Source: Asterella californica
Lineage: Eukaryota; Streptophyta; Marchantiopsida; Marchantiales; Aytoniaceae
Assembly (NCBI GenBank): GCA_036924285.1
Contig: JAYKYS010000006.1
Coordinates: 21,488,001 to 21,552,000 of the forward strand
Direction: 5' to 3'
Length of the DNA: 64,000 nucleotides
Program-made: the position numbers and the translations under genes
The notes under the pieces: model-generated
Database searches by the model: none
What the model was told of the DNA's origin: nothing
The model's input: the letters and a program-made list of their open reading frames with translations, nothing else
Shown: one piece after another, positions 47,076-58,259 of the stretch
Layout of the letters: each line of letters begins with the position of its first letter
Numbering within the stretch: the first letter of the stretch is position 1

Positions 47076-47307
47076 CGATACGATGGTGAACTCGACGTGA
47101 AGGTCCGGGATGGAGAATTTTGTGTGTTGGAACTTGAAAGAAGAGATCAACAATCATGAACAAGGATGAAGATGAATACGGATGTTCAAGAGGATGTTGC
47201 GGACTTGGGATGATGGATATGTAGATGCTTTGGGATCATGAGAGGATGAGAGAATGGAACGAGCCATGACTATGGACGGGATGAACGGATCAGAGAGGAT
47301 ACCAGGG

Positions 47308-48230
47308 GTGCAGTTGGATGCAGCAACTTCACGTTTGTTTCAAGCCTTCACTTTGTTTTTGCGACAAGAGCAAGGGAACTAACAAAAGAAGACTTTGAGG
47401 ACGAAGGCGCTTCGAAGAGTGATAGACAAGCTCGGTCATTTGATGGAGGAGACATCTCAAAGTACATGAGATGTTACAAGATGGAGATGGATTTGGATCA
47501 GGTATCGAAGAAAAAGATGATCGAGACATTCGAACTCCCTACGGTGCCTGAGATAAGGGAGCAAGTGAAAGGTCTAACAAAGCGTTTTGGCAGGAACTGT
47601 GATACATTTCACATGCGCTGATGGAGAAATATTTCTTAGGAAACTCAGATGAGTAACCAAGAAATCATTTTTGGGATGAGTCAACCGACCCAACAAGGGT
47701 TTACAGCCTACAGAGCTATTAGGAGTTCGAGAGATAATTTTCTCAACTATCTCGGGTGGACAAGCTAACCTTGGAGACCTACAAGCTTATTTCTTCAAGC
47801 TGTTGATGAACCATGACAAGAGCGGTTGGAGCTACTTTTGGAGGATGGGGAGGAAGAAGAAGGGTTGACAAGGAATTGGGAGATTATGCTTGAAGCGGTT
47901 GAGCTTCTTGTCTGAAGACATACAAGAGAAAAGGTTACAAGGTCGACACCTGTATCGCTGACTATCACACCAATTCGGATAGTATTTGAGGTTCAACCTC
48001 CAGTTGTGGTTGTAGAGGAGAAAGATCTAACCATCGAGGACTTATAGCAAAAGATGCAAGATCTACAAGCGAAGGGTACTAGGTTGGAGGATAAGGGATC
48101 GTCCACCAAGACGGTGCTTGTGCTCAAACTAGCTTGGGTACATCAATGCGTGTGGTGTGATGATATTGATCATCAACAAGAAGATTGCATCGACTTTGCA
48201 GAGTCTTTGCAACGAGAGGTTATTTCTTGA
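47308..48230 (+). pseudogene. Decayed gypsy-type gag
   Basis: Forward reading gives LDAATSRLFQAFTLFLRQ, then after a frame change FDGGDISKYMRCYKMEMDLD and ETFELPTVPEIREQVKGL. These parallel the Gag core of the 28-29 kb element (FEGRDISRYLREYRGEMELV, SFELAVILELRDQV). A complete CCHC zinc knuckle (C-VW-C-DDID-H-QQED-C) lies at 48147-48188. Several stops and frame changes show decay. Nothing pol-like follows before the right LTR. Confidence 0.8.
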
Positions 48231-48553
48231 GAGGATGGAAATGTTGGGTTCAGAAGTAAATGTACTCTCCTTCAAGCCAACATTTGTAAAGAAAGGATGA
48301 AGAAGTTTGTGGATGATTACTTTGCGACACATGCAGTTGTAGCTATCGAAGCTACAAGTTATGGTGCTAGGGTGGAGGAGATTGAACATGATCTCCATAG
48401 GGATGATTTGGATGAGCACGTGGATCCAAGTGAGCTCAAGTTGGATACTACATCCACGATGTAGAGCGAGAAGAATGGACAAGAAGAGACTTCTTAAGGG
48501 AAGCAAGCTATGGAGTTCAACATGAAACTATTCTTCTTGAATTGACAATGGAA

Positions 48554-48606
48554 GACGATCTTTCACAACCGGAGGAAAGATCGTCCTCCGGTTGTGAAAG
48601 ATCGTC
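48554..48606. repeat. 23-bp perfect inverted repeat
   Basis: Arms 48554-48576 and 48584-48606 are exact complements around a 7-base loop. It lies inside the gag-only element, downstream of the zinc knuckle. Confidence 0.9.
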
Positions 48607-49398
48607 CTCTATTGCCAAAGTTGGATTCATTTCACATAAGGTCTTGGGTGCGATTACAAGAGAAGTCCATGATGTCACCATTTGCATCATCAAGGACGGA
48701 CATGCTGAGGAAGAAGGAAAGTGGACAAACGCTCTCGAGACTACGGGTATAGGATGATTGGTAAGGATGGCTTACAAGGGAGAAGCCATTGCTGAAGGTG
48801 ATTTAAGTTGAGAGAATGATGCTTAAGAGGTTGTAAGGATTTTCAGAAAAAGAGATCAAGGAGGATGATGGTTGAGGAGGATACCATTGTACAACGAGAT
48901 AATGATGGTTACGATGGAGGATTTTCGTTGCAGCAATGTGGTTCTTTTTTCAGAAAATAAAAAAGAAGAGAGAAATACGTATAATGACACATACAGGCTT
49001 GAGGTTGAGGGTTACAATCAAGATATATGGTGATGATTTGGATGACGGGTGATGTCTACTACGACACTCGGTCACAAACCTCATAGAACCTCACCGTCTA
49101 TGGTATGATGGTTTACTGCTTCTATGTCTTTGAACTCATATTGAAAGATGTAGATATTTAGAGGGGGTGATTGGATGGGAGGTTGAAGAAGAAAGTCGAT
49201 GAGCATAGATCTAGGGAAGATCATGACAAGGTAGCAACTTCAAGATGACGATCATGTTGCAACTTTGAGGATGAGGATTATGCAGAAGAGCTTGAAGCTT
49301 AAGTTATCTACGATGGGAAGTAGGTCGATAAGATGAGATGCGTGTCGGTCCACTCCTTGTTTGGTATCTCTGGTGCATGCCGAGGGATGCACAAGTTT

Positions 49399-49410
49399 AG
49401 AAGGGGTGGA
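49399..49410 (+). promoter_or_regulatory. Polypurine tract of the gag-only element
   Basis: AGAAGGGGTGGA sits directly before the right LTR, fixing the element's orientation as +. Confidence 0.75.
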
Positions 49411-51258
49411 TGTCATGTCGTGGACCGTCTCCTACCTGAAAATCTATTTCGATGCTTATCATTATCGCTCGAAAGACACTCATGGGATTAAAAATGAGAC
49501 TTTTGTACAACTTCGGATCTTCACTTTCATCGCATCAGTGGGTAGAGCTCATAGTCAGCTTTCCATGGGCACTTTGTCTACTTCATTTGGATGCCTAGTG
49601 GAGAAGTTACGAGACTCGAAAGATGGGAAAAGCAAGCTAGGCCCCAGCTTACGGGCTTTTTGCACAACTTTGGATCTTCACTTTCATCGCATCAATGGGT
49701 AGAGCTCTTGTCGGCTTTCTATGGACATTTCATCTACTTCATTTGGACGTCTAATGGAGAAGTTACGAGACTTGAAAGAAGGGAAGATCAAGCTAGATCT
49801 CAGCTTACTTTTGCTGATTGGATATTTGCGGCTCTTGACGCTTTGCTAAGGACGCAAGGGACATGCTTGCTTTTTATCTGGGAAAACTTGTATGTACGTC
49901 ACTGACGTAAGGGGGGCAACTTAAAAGGTTAGCTTGTTTCAGCGATCTGTCGGTGGACGGTTTGGAGAATTGAGAAGTCCAATGCATGTGCGCATGGTGT
50001 CATTGGGTTCAGATCTATGCAGGCTACGCATTGGTTAAGATGGTTTGTGAAAAGACGGATCGAAGAGTGTGTTCTGTGAGAAATTGAGACGCATGAGAGA
50101 TTTTTGGAGTGCTTCAGTTACATATGAAGGAGAGTTGGACCGTTCCGGAGTCCAAACTTCATGTCCTTGGATCCATCACCGGATCAGAACGTCGAGTTCT
50201 TCAGGAAATTGAAGACGACACTAAGTTTCATCGGACGATTTGAGAGTTCTCAGTGAAATTGGCTCACAGGGAAGCGCTTACGTCAGTTTTTTCGTCGCTT
50301 GCGACCTAAGATTGGGTTGTTCTTCGTGATCGATGAGCCAAGCTCTTCAATCTTGGTGTCTATGTGATCAAGGAGTCTTCATCTACACATAAGAAAAGAC
50401 CGTACATGGATTGGATTGTTAGTTTTGGTGCGGCCATAGAGAGTCGATTTACGTCAGTTTTTTGTGTCTTGCGATCAAATTTATTGCGTGGTTTTGCGAG
50501 TGGAACTCCAAACGGCTTGTTTGGAGTCTCATTGGGTTCATGGTAGCTAGATCTATCTATCAGAGAAGACGGATATCAAATCAAGGGATCCGTTTGGACG
50601 GTGTGCGCGGTTTTAAATCGTAGGGAGAAGTTTTTGCAAGTTCGGTCACATGCGACCAAAAATCGATGATATCTCAGCTGTCGGGAGTAGGATCTGATAG
50701 TTCTTGAGACCAACAGAGTTATGAAGGAAGGCCTTATCGACATCTGAAGACCGTTTGACAAAAAGAGAGAGTTTTCATATAGATTTTTCTTTTCCTTCAC
50801 TACGGGTTTCATCCTTTGGAGTTTGTTATAAATCTAGTTGGCTATGTACAGCTTGTGGTAGCTAGCTTTAGCTAAAGGCTTGTACGTGGATGTTGTTTGG
50901 ACTTGGATTTCAATCGTGTGATACTGATGTAGCTCTTTTTGTTAGCAAAGGGATGTTTCTCTTGCTTTAAGCTACGCTTCGATAGTTTTGGGTCTGGGTT
51001 GAGATTCAAGGACTCGTTTTAGGGGTTTTTGAAACAGATTACAGACCGCTCTGGTCTGTTTCTTAGTTTTGTGTTCTTAGGGAGAAAGAACACAATTCTT
51101 TCTCCAGTGTTCGGCAGTGTATATACGTTGAGAGTTAGTATATATTGCGACGGTGTTTTCGTGCTTGTTCCTCTCTTTCTTGTCTCTGTTCAGCACACTA
51201 CATCTCCACATCTAGGAACCTCGTGTTTTCCTGGACATCCTTCATGCAAAATCTGACA
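49411..51258 (+). repeat. Right LTR of the gag-only element
   Basis: About 1.85 kb with TGTC...GACA ends. It has an extra short insertion near 51087-51113 that forms a 10-bp hairpin (51081-51090 with 51096-51105, GGAGAAAGAA arms) and is absent from the left LTR. Confidence 0.9.
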
Positions 51259-51384
51259 CGATATCGAGTATAATTCACTCTCCACTATACTTGAGATTGT
51301 CATACATAGTGTCATAAATCATCCAATAGCTAGTAGCCTCAACCCTAATCTATGATGAGTGCTTGAAGGTTACTTCGGAGTCTA

Positions 51385-52053
51385 TTGTGTATTCAAAATT
51401 CAAAATTCCTCGCTGACGTTTTTATTATTGTTATGATAGAGAAACGTATTTTGACAAAAAGTGTAACTATGATGAATGCACAAGTTATTTGTGATCCTCG
51501 TAAAAAGACAATCTTCTTATTCTTAAGAATATCCAGTTCTTGTCAAGATCTCAACTGTCTCCGTCGTTTTGATTTGTGGAGGTATTTGGACTCATCAAAC
51601 AATATGTTCAAAGATCATCAATATTTACTTGGAGATTCATCTTATTATCCTCTTGTTCATCTCGTTCCTTCATTTAAAATGACATCTCGTGATAAAGAAA
51701 AGCAAGACTTCAACACTTGTGTTGCTCATGCTAGGAGCTAATGAGCATTATATTGGCATTTTGAAATCCGATGGCATTCTTTAAAGCAGTTTAGGACTCC
51801 TTTGAAACACAAAGGTGAGAATAGATTTCTTGTACATTGGATAGACTGTTGTGTCATGCTACATAACTTCCTCATCAACAAATCTGATTCTTGGACTGAA
51901 GCGGATGAAGAAATAATATATGATAGAGATGGATATAGAGAGTATGTTGAATCTGAGATGCACATGAACAATTCAAGAAGTACTGAACAAAATAGAGTAG
52001 TGAACTTATGTTTGGAGATGAATTATAGACAGAGAGATGTACTTTCTCGATGA
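51385..52053 (+). pseudogene. PIF/Harbinger transposase relic (HARBI1-like)
   Basis: The frame contains QVICDPRKKTIFLF, SCQDLNCLRRFDLWR, YLLGDSSYYPLVHLVPSF, KEKQDFNTCVAHARS and, after two stops around 51739-51744, ENRFLVHWIDCCVMLHNFL. These are the blocks of the DDE_Tnp_4 superfamily transposase: Asp in VICD, Asp in LLGD, then the C-terminal helix with MLHNFL. Both halves are in the same frame, and the segment between them, which should hold the catalytic Glu, is disturbed. The N-terminus and the Myb-like partner ORF are missing and no terminal inverted repeats were found. It begins about 130 bp beyond the gag-only element. Confidence 0.8.
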
Positions 52054-52119
52054 ATTGTTTTGTAGACTAATACTTTCAAATATTTTCATAACACATGTGT
52101 TGATGTTTCTTATCTGCAA

Positions 52120-52122
<3 letters not shown>

Positions 52123-52151
<29 letters not shown>
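52123..52151. repeat. TA dinucleotide microsatellite
   Basis: An uninterrupted run of about 14 TA units. Confidence 0.95.
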
Positions 52152-52199
52152 CACTGAGTCTCATGATGGAACATAGTGGAAGTATTTTCATCCAACACG

Positions 52200-52745
52200 A
52201 ACATGCTAAGCAGTTCGTGTTGGATGTTTGTATATACGGACAAACTCCTCTCTTTGTGAGTGTGAACATGATCTCTACAGCAAGTTGACCTCTTCGTCAA
52301 CCACGTTACCCAATACCTCCTAAGTGCAACAAAAGGATCAACTACAAACACTTGAGTATATCTGGATCTAACATAGAAAGTAGTCTCCTATGGATTATCT
52401 CTCCAAGCATTCAACCAAGATAGTAACACACTCACAAGATAACTATATCTATCCACATCTGTAACAACAAGGATTTGAAAGGAGGGAGATGTACCGCGTT
52501 GTAAGAATGGTTGGTTGAGTTCTTGACTAGACTGTCATCCACAAGTAACACATCCCTTGTGCGCAAGTTGAAACTCTCAAGGCAGCTGAAATCCTTGAGG
52601 TACAACTAGTTGTCCACTGCAACTTCTATGATGTTCTTAACTTTGCGGCACACGTCTTGTGTCCAGACCCTGCATAGCTAAAAAAAATCAAAAAATAAGA
52701 AGAGAAATAAGTCCAAAAGAACTTAAAAAGAAATATCGTCCTCAC
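52200..52745. other. No identifiable gene
   Basis: Short ORFs on both strands without motifs. Confidence 0.4.
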
Positions 52746-52752
52746 ACAAAGT

Positions 52753-52872
52753 GAAACATCATGTTTCGCTCTGTTAAAAGGACGAGACTACTTGTTTCGT
52801 CCTCCCATAGAAACGAAATAGAGTGTGATGTCTTTTCACATAGTGAAACACCTTGTTTCACTATGTGAAAAG
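52753..52872. repeat. Hairpin cluster with GAAAC/GTTTC stems
   Basis: GAAACATCATGTTTC (52753-52767) and GGACGA...TCGTCC (about 52780-52802) precede a perfect 19-bp inverted repeat with a 3-base loop at 52832-52872 (arm CTTTTCACATAGTGAAACA). A related motif, AGAGCGAAA...TTTCGCTCT, recurs at 54789-54813. Confidence 0.8.
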
Positions 52873-52921
52873 GGCGAGATTGTGTGTTCCGTCCTCCCGA
52901 AGAGCAAAACATCATGTTTCT

Positions 52922-53110
52922 AACTAACTAACTAACACAATAAGTATAATATTAACTTTATAATTAACTAACTAACTAACTAAATAAGTATACAGTAACT
53001 ATAAAGATAAGTATAATAAAGTAAATAACTAACAAATTATGAAGTAAACTAACTAACAAAACAACATATAAAACAATCAACTCTTCGTACTAACTAACAA
53101 CTAACTAACA
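52922..53110. repeat. Interrupted AACT tetranucleotide repeats
   Basis: Several short runs of AACTAACTAAC, the longest near 52964-52983, mixed with AT-rich spacers. Confidence 0.8.
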
Positions 53111-53272
53111 ATCAAGAAAGATATGTTCCATGAGTGGTAACTCATCTTTCCATTGACTATGCAAACAGAGATGTGAATGCAGCCTCAATGGCTCTAAGAA
53201 GGACAGCGGTGTTATATGTGACAAGTGACTCCATAATATAACATAAAATTTATACACATAATGTTCCAAAAA

Positions 53273-53657
53273 TTATTTTGCACCTCGTAGTGTCACAAAC
53301 CAGATTTCTTTTTTCTTTGTCGGCTCCAGTGCATAACCTCTCTCCTTGACGGGCATCAGCTCCAACTCATTCCGTTTCACCAGCACTAGAAGATCATTAA
53401 GGTCCAAGATCAATGTCTTCTTTCGTTTCATTGTTGGATTCACCAGTCCGAGACAAAAGAGTGTTGAAGCCGATATGCGAGCTAGATTCGTCTGCACAAT
53501 CTTCAACTCATCCTGAATCGTGGTGAGCTCATTTTTCTGTTGCTGGAGGAGCTCATCTTGTTGGTCAACATGCACTTGTAACTTCTAAGACTCTCTTTTC
53601 TTAGCAGCAATCTGGGCCGTCAATTGAATAAGCTCATCTCTAGCCTCGGCTGAGACT
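53273..53657 (-). pseudogene. Coiled-coil plus HAD (FCP1/NIF-like) fragment
   Basis: A TTTTAG acceptor near 53658 opens a frame with an in-frame TAG, then a coiled coil (DELLQQQKNELTTIQDELKI) and KRKKTLILDLNDLLVLVKRN. The last resembles the first motif of the HAD-like CTD-phosphatase family (usual form DLD-x-T), with Asn at the second position as seen in some plant HAD proteins. That Asn would affect catalysis. The frame ends soon after, so the rest of the domain is missing or lies in unrecognised exons. Fused coiled-coil and HAD segments suggest a composite or repetitive gene family. Confidence 0.4.
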
Positions 53658-53905
53658 CGTATATCTAAAAGTACAACCAAAAAATTTTGCCAAATTCAGT
53701 CTCTAAATCTAAGATACTAAAAGAAAAGAATATTGCAAAGACAATGAGAGAGCAAGTTACTTCAGGTCTCTCCTTCCTCAGCACAAAAAGGGGATGTCTC
53801 TTCAGCGTGGAGCACTACATGAGATACTCGTGGAGACATATAACTACGGATGATACGCTATTCCAGAATCACATCAAAGTATAACATGAGATGTGTGAGT
53901 ATCAC

Positions 53906-54160
53906 CTCCACAAATGTCTCAAGATGTCTCACAAACTGCTCACAAGTGATGTGCTTCTGAATAGAGAGCACTTCTTGCTCCACGAACTTTACAACTAACT
54001 CTGCTTAGTCATAGTTCTGCTCTCCATCTTCCACTTTCGTCTTAACACACAAGGCAAGCTGACCGTGAACTTCTTTGGGTCTCCTCCTTGTAAGCAAAAA
54101 GGAGTTGATCAACTACAACATTGGCATCCACTCTGGATATGCACGCATCCATAAAAGATA
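53906..54160 (-). pseudogene. Upstream exon fragment of the coiled-coil gene
   Basis: The minus-strand reading gives RVDANVVVDQLLFAYKEE, KTKVEDGEQNYD, a TAG, then VKFVEQEVLSIQKHITC and FVRHLETFVE, ending at a GTGATA donor (53905-53900). At least one frame change is needed. It lies upstream of the 53273-53657 segment on the same strand and is probably part of the same decayed gene. Confidence 0.3.
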
Positions 54161-54169
54161 TCTCTTACT

Positions 54170-54745
54170 CTTATCGTGACAGATAGGAAACCAATCAGTC
54201 AATCAAGACACCTCACTTGCATAAGACGAGCAATAGTCCTTGTAGGGAGGACAAATGCTTCTCTCACTAAAGCCACATCAAATATTATAACTTGACCTCG
54301 TACATTCGTGGAATGAGTCTAAGCATTATACGAGAGTATAAATTGCTGATAAGATACAACTTGTACAAATATAGATCAAACATAACATAAATACATATTC
54401 ATATCATGAAATAACTCATTCATACCGTGAATGAACATCTGCAAATACATTCATAGATAGTATGAGCACTCTGATCTCTGATCTCGTTCAGTCAAAGGAT
54501 AAAGCGACGAGCAAGTCCAACTTCTCCAAGTCCGTCTCCTCTATCGCACTCAGTCTTTGTATGACATCTTCTTGTCGTATCTCATATTCATTTTAGCTTG
54601 TCTCGTGTGTCTTCATCCGTGATAAATGATGAGAGAACTTCCTTCAGACATGTTTGATTTTGGGAGAGGACCTTGTGTATTCAAAAAAAACATTACACAA
54701 ATCCTCCTCCATAATGTTTGCTGGTAAAGAGACATCTCAACGATA
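54170..54745. other. No identifiable gene
   Basis: Possibly further decayed exons of the minus-strand gene, but no convincing frame. Confidence 0.3.
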
Positions 54746-54749
54746 AAGA

Positions 54750-55061
54750 CAGAGCGAAACAACATGTTTTGCTCTGTGAGTTATACATAGAGCGAAAGAT
54801 CATGTTTCGCTCTGTACAATGCAGTTTACAGAGCGATTCATATGGATCGCCCTTGTAAGGATGAAACGCATCGATCGCTCTATGATCCATGCGTTAAGAG
54901 GGAGATTCACATGCGAATCACCTCGCTGTGACGTTACACATAAATCTTCTTCGATTCATGTTTAATACGAGGGTGATTCATGTGAATCGACTTGTCATTT
55001 AGATCAAAGAGAAGTGATTAAAATGAATCACCCTCGTGACAGAGCGGTTCGTCATGAACCG
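54750..55061. repeat. Cluster of inverted repeats, mostly centred on CATG
   Basis: Stem-loops follow one another: about 13-bp arms at 54750-54778 with one G-T pair (loop ACA); 54789-54797/54805-54813; GCGAT/ATCGC near 54833-54850; AACGCA/TGCGTT at 54865-54870/54889-54894; GATTC/GAATC near 54904-54919; GATTCATGTGAATC near 54974-54987; a 15-bp perfect pair at 54967-54981/55023-55037; CGGTTC/GAACCG at 55045-55061. ACAGAGCG recurs at several stem bases. The ORF at 54693-54890 crosses this block and is not supported. Confidence 0.75.
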
Positions 55062-55099
55062 TCAACACAAATGCGATGCGGAAGCAAACCATCATGTAA

Positions 55100-56480
55100 C
55101 AAAATTTACACATTATGAGCATTTGCAATTCTAGCAAAAAATCTGTCACATCTAGTCAACATTCACACATTGACGTAATAATTCTAGCACGCAGTCATCT
55201 CAACAGAAGTATTGGGGTTTTCATCTTTTGACTTCCTCCTTCTCTGAATTTTCTCTAGCTTTGCGTTTCTCTTCCAAAGAAGCTATACGATAATCTAAAG
55301 ATATCTTCTTAACTATCTTCATATGTTGTAATCATGCTAACTCTACTTTTGGCATTGTCTATCTTGGTATGCTTTACTCCATCCGGAAGTGATTTGTCTC
55401 CTTGTGTATTGTCAAAAACATTACTCTCAACTGATTGATTTTGCTCGTGAGGAACTGCACTAGTGTCTTAGTCTCTGACACCGTGCTCATTCATCATCTT
55501 CATATATGACTCCGCATAAGTGGATTCTTCAACTTGTTCATCTTCTTCATCAAGATGGATGACATCTTCTGATCTAGTCTTGTAACAATCCAGAGAAACA
55601 CAATGTATCGAAAATAATAAATTAAGGATCATTCTCACGAAGATACAATTAACAATTACACAAAACACAGTACTACAACATCACAATGATAATTTTGATA
55701 GTTTTCTGTTATTCTCACGAAATGGGATAATATCCGGATAAGAGTTTAAGTTTGATAAGAAACCAAACCCAATCAAAAACCTGATAAATCGAATACAAAC
55801 AACAATGAAATAGTTCTTTGATCATGGACCCTTCTAACAAACAAATAAAAGATTCGAGAAGATAGATGTATGAGCAAATGAGATAGCAAAATATTGCTGA
55901 AATGTTACTAGTGTTCTTCTGAAAAGACAGAAGAATACAGACTTCACATCAAGGCTCAAAGAACAAGCCCTTACTTTTCCTAAGAAGTGTTCTTCCTACT
56001 AAATCCTCACTCTTAAGAATCCCACTTATTTGAAGAAGCCAAACTTAAGACGAAGCCACCATGTTCCGAACTCTTCTTACAATTTAACTTATGCTCTTCC
56101 ACTTCACAGTAACTAATATGTTCTCAGATTCTTCGAAATGTCCGTCACTTAAATAGCCCGAAGACTCTCTTCGCCGAAGTCCAACTTCGGAGGTTCTGCA
56201 TCAATCAGATTTACACCTGCGACAGCAAACTACATTCTTCGTAGGTAAATTGCCTTCGCCCACTTCATTCACACACGCACTCCGCAATCTTGTGCAATCA
56301 AAAATTAACTAACAAAAAACTGAAAACATGGAAAAGGTAAAATGACAGAGAATCGCATCGCTTATATAGCCCTTTGCCCTAAGATGGCGGATCTCATTTC
56401 CTACAAAAAGATGATTACATCTAGACCGCTTGATCACAACTACCCACTTGGCGGAACCGAAGTATCTACTCTACCTAACT
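55100..56480. other. No identifiable gene
   Basis: Short ORFs only, including an acidic 66-residue frame at 55468-55668 on the minus strand. Frequent CGAAG words begin near 56150 and continue to about 57300. Confidence 0.4.
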
Positions 56481-56487
56481 GTAACGT

Positions 56488-56835
56488 CTATCCTATACTC
56501 CATAATGAAAACTTAACCGTCTCCTTAATCTCCTTCAGATCTCGAATGATCCTCTCCGCTATCCTAACTATCCTACTCTTCGCCGAAGGATCTAGCGCTA
56601 TCGTTAACTCTGCCCGAAGTCGCTGGAGTAGCTCCGTCTCTGTCACGTTAAATTCGGTGACGAAGTATGTAGTCATCGCTTCCTCCACTTTCGCTCGAAG
56701 CTCTTCTTTCTAAGTCTCTTCTTTTATGCAGTCGCCTTTGCTTGAGAAATCTTCTTGAGTTCTTCATCCTTAGTCGCTAGCAGTTCCTGCAATGTCTCTC
56801 TCTCTGACTTCAAGTCGTGAAGTCTCGTAGTCGTC
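56488..56835 (-). pseudogene. Helical/coiled-coil gene fragment
   Basis: The minus strand reads DLKSERETLQELLATKDEEL (about 56820-56760) and, after frame changes, VEEAMTTYFVTEFNVTETEL, LQRLRAELTIALDPSAKSR and IVRIAERIIRDLKEIKETVK. The composition is that of a long charged helix. The upstream side is interrupted by a TACGAAG-type minisatellite. It may belong with 57739-58209 as one decayed gene or gag-like protein. No catalytic motif is seen. Confidence 0.35.
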
Positions 56836-56869
56836 AAGTTCAACTTCACCTCCAAATTTGAATATGATA

Positions 56870-57060
56870 CGAAGATGGTCTTGAAGTACGAAGTACGAAG
56901 TTGGAAATAGGTACGAAAAACGAAGTTGAAGTATGAAGAAAGTCATGAGGTACGAAGTACGAAGTTGAAATAAGATACGAAGTTGGAAATAGGGTACGAA
57001 GTACGAAATTGAAGTATGAAGTACGAAGATGAAGTATGAAATACGAAGATGAAGAAACTT
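56870..57060. repeat. TACGAAG-type minisatellite
   Basis: Many short irregular copies of GTACGAAG, GAAGTTGGAAATAG and GAAGTATGAA. The three-frame hydrophobic ORFs here (56770-57097) are products of the repeat. Confidence 0.85.
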
Positions 57061-57738
57061 CTTGAAGAACCTTCTCACATATAGTTACTTTCTTCAAAAC
57101 AATCTTCGCTGAAGATCAACTTCTTCGTCAATTTCTCTCTCGATCTCTTCGTCTTTTCTGACATTGTAGACACGATATGACAATGACTTAACATCTTTCT
57201 CCTATATCTTCACGACTTTTTCACACATGCCGTAGTTAGATTTTTTCTCAGTCTGACGAAGTTCTTCTTCGGCCGAAGTACGAAGAAGTCATTCCTCGCC
57301 AACTTCACCGATTCTTAAATCCTTTATAACTTCATCATTCGGACTACGTTTTTCTTGCATAACATATCATTAGAAAGCTCTTCGTCCAAAGAATCCATTC
57401 ATGAGGGAATTTCCCTCCAAACTTACTTCACAACTTCAACTGATTCTTCAAGAGCAGATCTTCTTCACTAAACTTCCTAATTAACACTACTCTACTTCTA
57501 TCCTCTATCTTTTACTACATATTCTTCTTATTTAATCTACAACTAGTCAATTAATTAACAAAAACGAAAAATCAAGACTTCACAAGTCTCGTGAATCATA
57601 CTGTCTGATCTGCATTGAGAGTCATATCTTAATACCTCATCTTCATCAGACACTCTTCTGGAGACAATGCGAGAGGTTATAAGTTTGCTCTGAAACCAAA
57701 AATTACATTCATCTTGTCAAAATATATACATTTAGAGT

Positions 57739-58209
57739 TTAACTTATCCAATAGAGTGATACCAGTAGCATCTCTACCTCGGATACACCTTCACCAGTAT
57801 TGTCGTTCAGTTGTCTTGCTTTCTTGTACGTGTCCACACATTTGTCGAAGTGTTTATTCAGTTCTTCACCTATCACGATTGGAAAACCTTGGTATCTTGA
57901 GAGCTGAGCCGCCATAATGCTAAAAGCAATAACTTTGGTTAAACATCGACCCCCTCCCATCTCTATTTTCAACCCAACACCATGAAGAGAAGCAAAATTC
58001 TATGGACCTTCTAAATACTCCATGATCTTCTTGTAGTCACTCAGATTTAGTAGAATTCTTCTCTTCTTCTCAGGTTTTGCAGCTTTAAGAGCCATAGGAT
58101 CCTCAACTCTCTCTGGATCTGTGATACTTTCAAAACTCTCCATAGGATCTACAATTATCTCGACTATCACGGAATGATCAAATGCAACTATTTCAACAAC
58201 ACCATCCAT
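57739..58209 (-). pseudogene. Unidentified ORF with one in-frame stop
   Basis: An ATG at 58209 opens an acidic N-terminus, then EKKRRILLNLSDYKKIMEYL, a TAG at 58000-58002, and a continuation in the same frame: GGGRCLTKVIAFSIMAAQ, YQGFPIVIGEELNKHF and KKARQLNDNTGEG, ending at 57739. The protein looks real apart from the stop. I do not recognise the family. It may be the N-terminal part of the decayed helical protein at 56.5 kb, or a gag-like protein. Confidence 0.35.
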
Positions 58210-58259
58210 TTCTATCTCCTTCCGAGACTACTCAACGCTCTGTTCAATTTCAAAAACGA

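Larger units (their letters stand above)
45272..51258 (+). mobile_element. Non-autonomous gag-only LTR retrotransposon
   Basis: Two direct repeats starting TGTCATGTCGTGGACCGTCT and ending GACA flank a 2.3-kb interior. A purine tract abuts the right LTR and the interior has a forward gag relic with a CCHC knuckle but no protease, reverse transcriptase or integrase. It would have needed enzymes from another element, plausibly a gypsy relative of the 20.8-31.3 kb type, since the gag relics resemble each other. The 5-bp flanks (ACCGA and CGATA) do not form a clear duplication. The LTR copies differ more than those of the first gypsy element, suggesting an older insertion. Confidence 0.85.

Noticed and set aside
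56770..57097. Tyr/Phe-rich minus-strand ORFs
   Set aside because: They are translations of the TACGAAG minisatellite in two frames.
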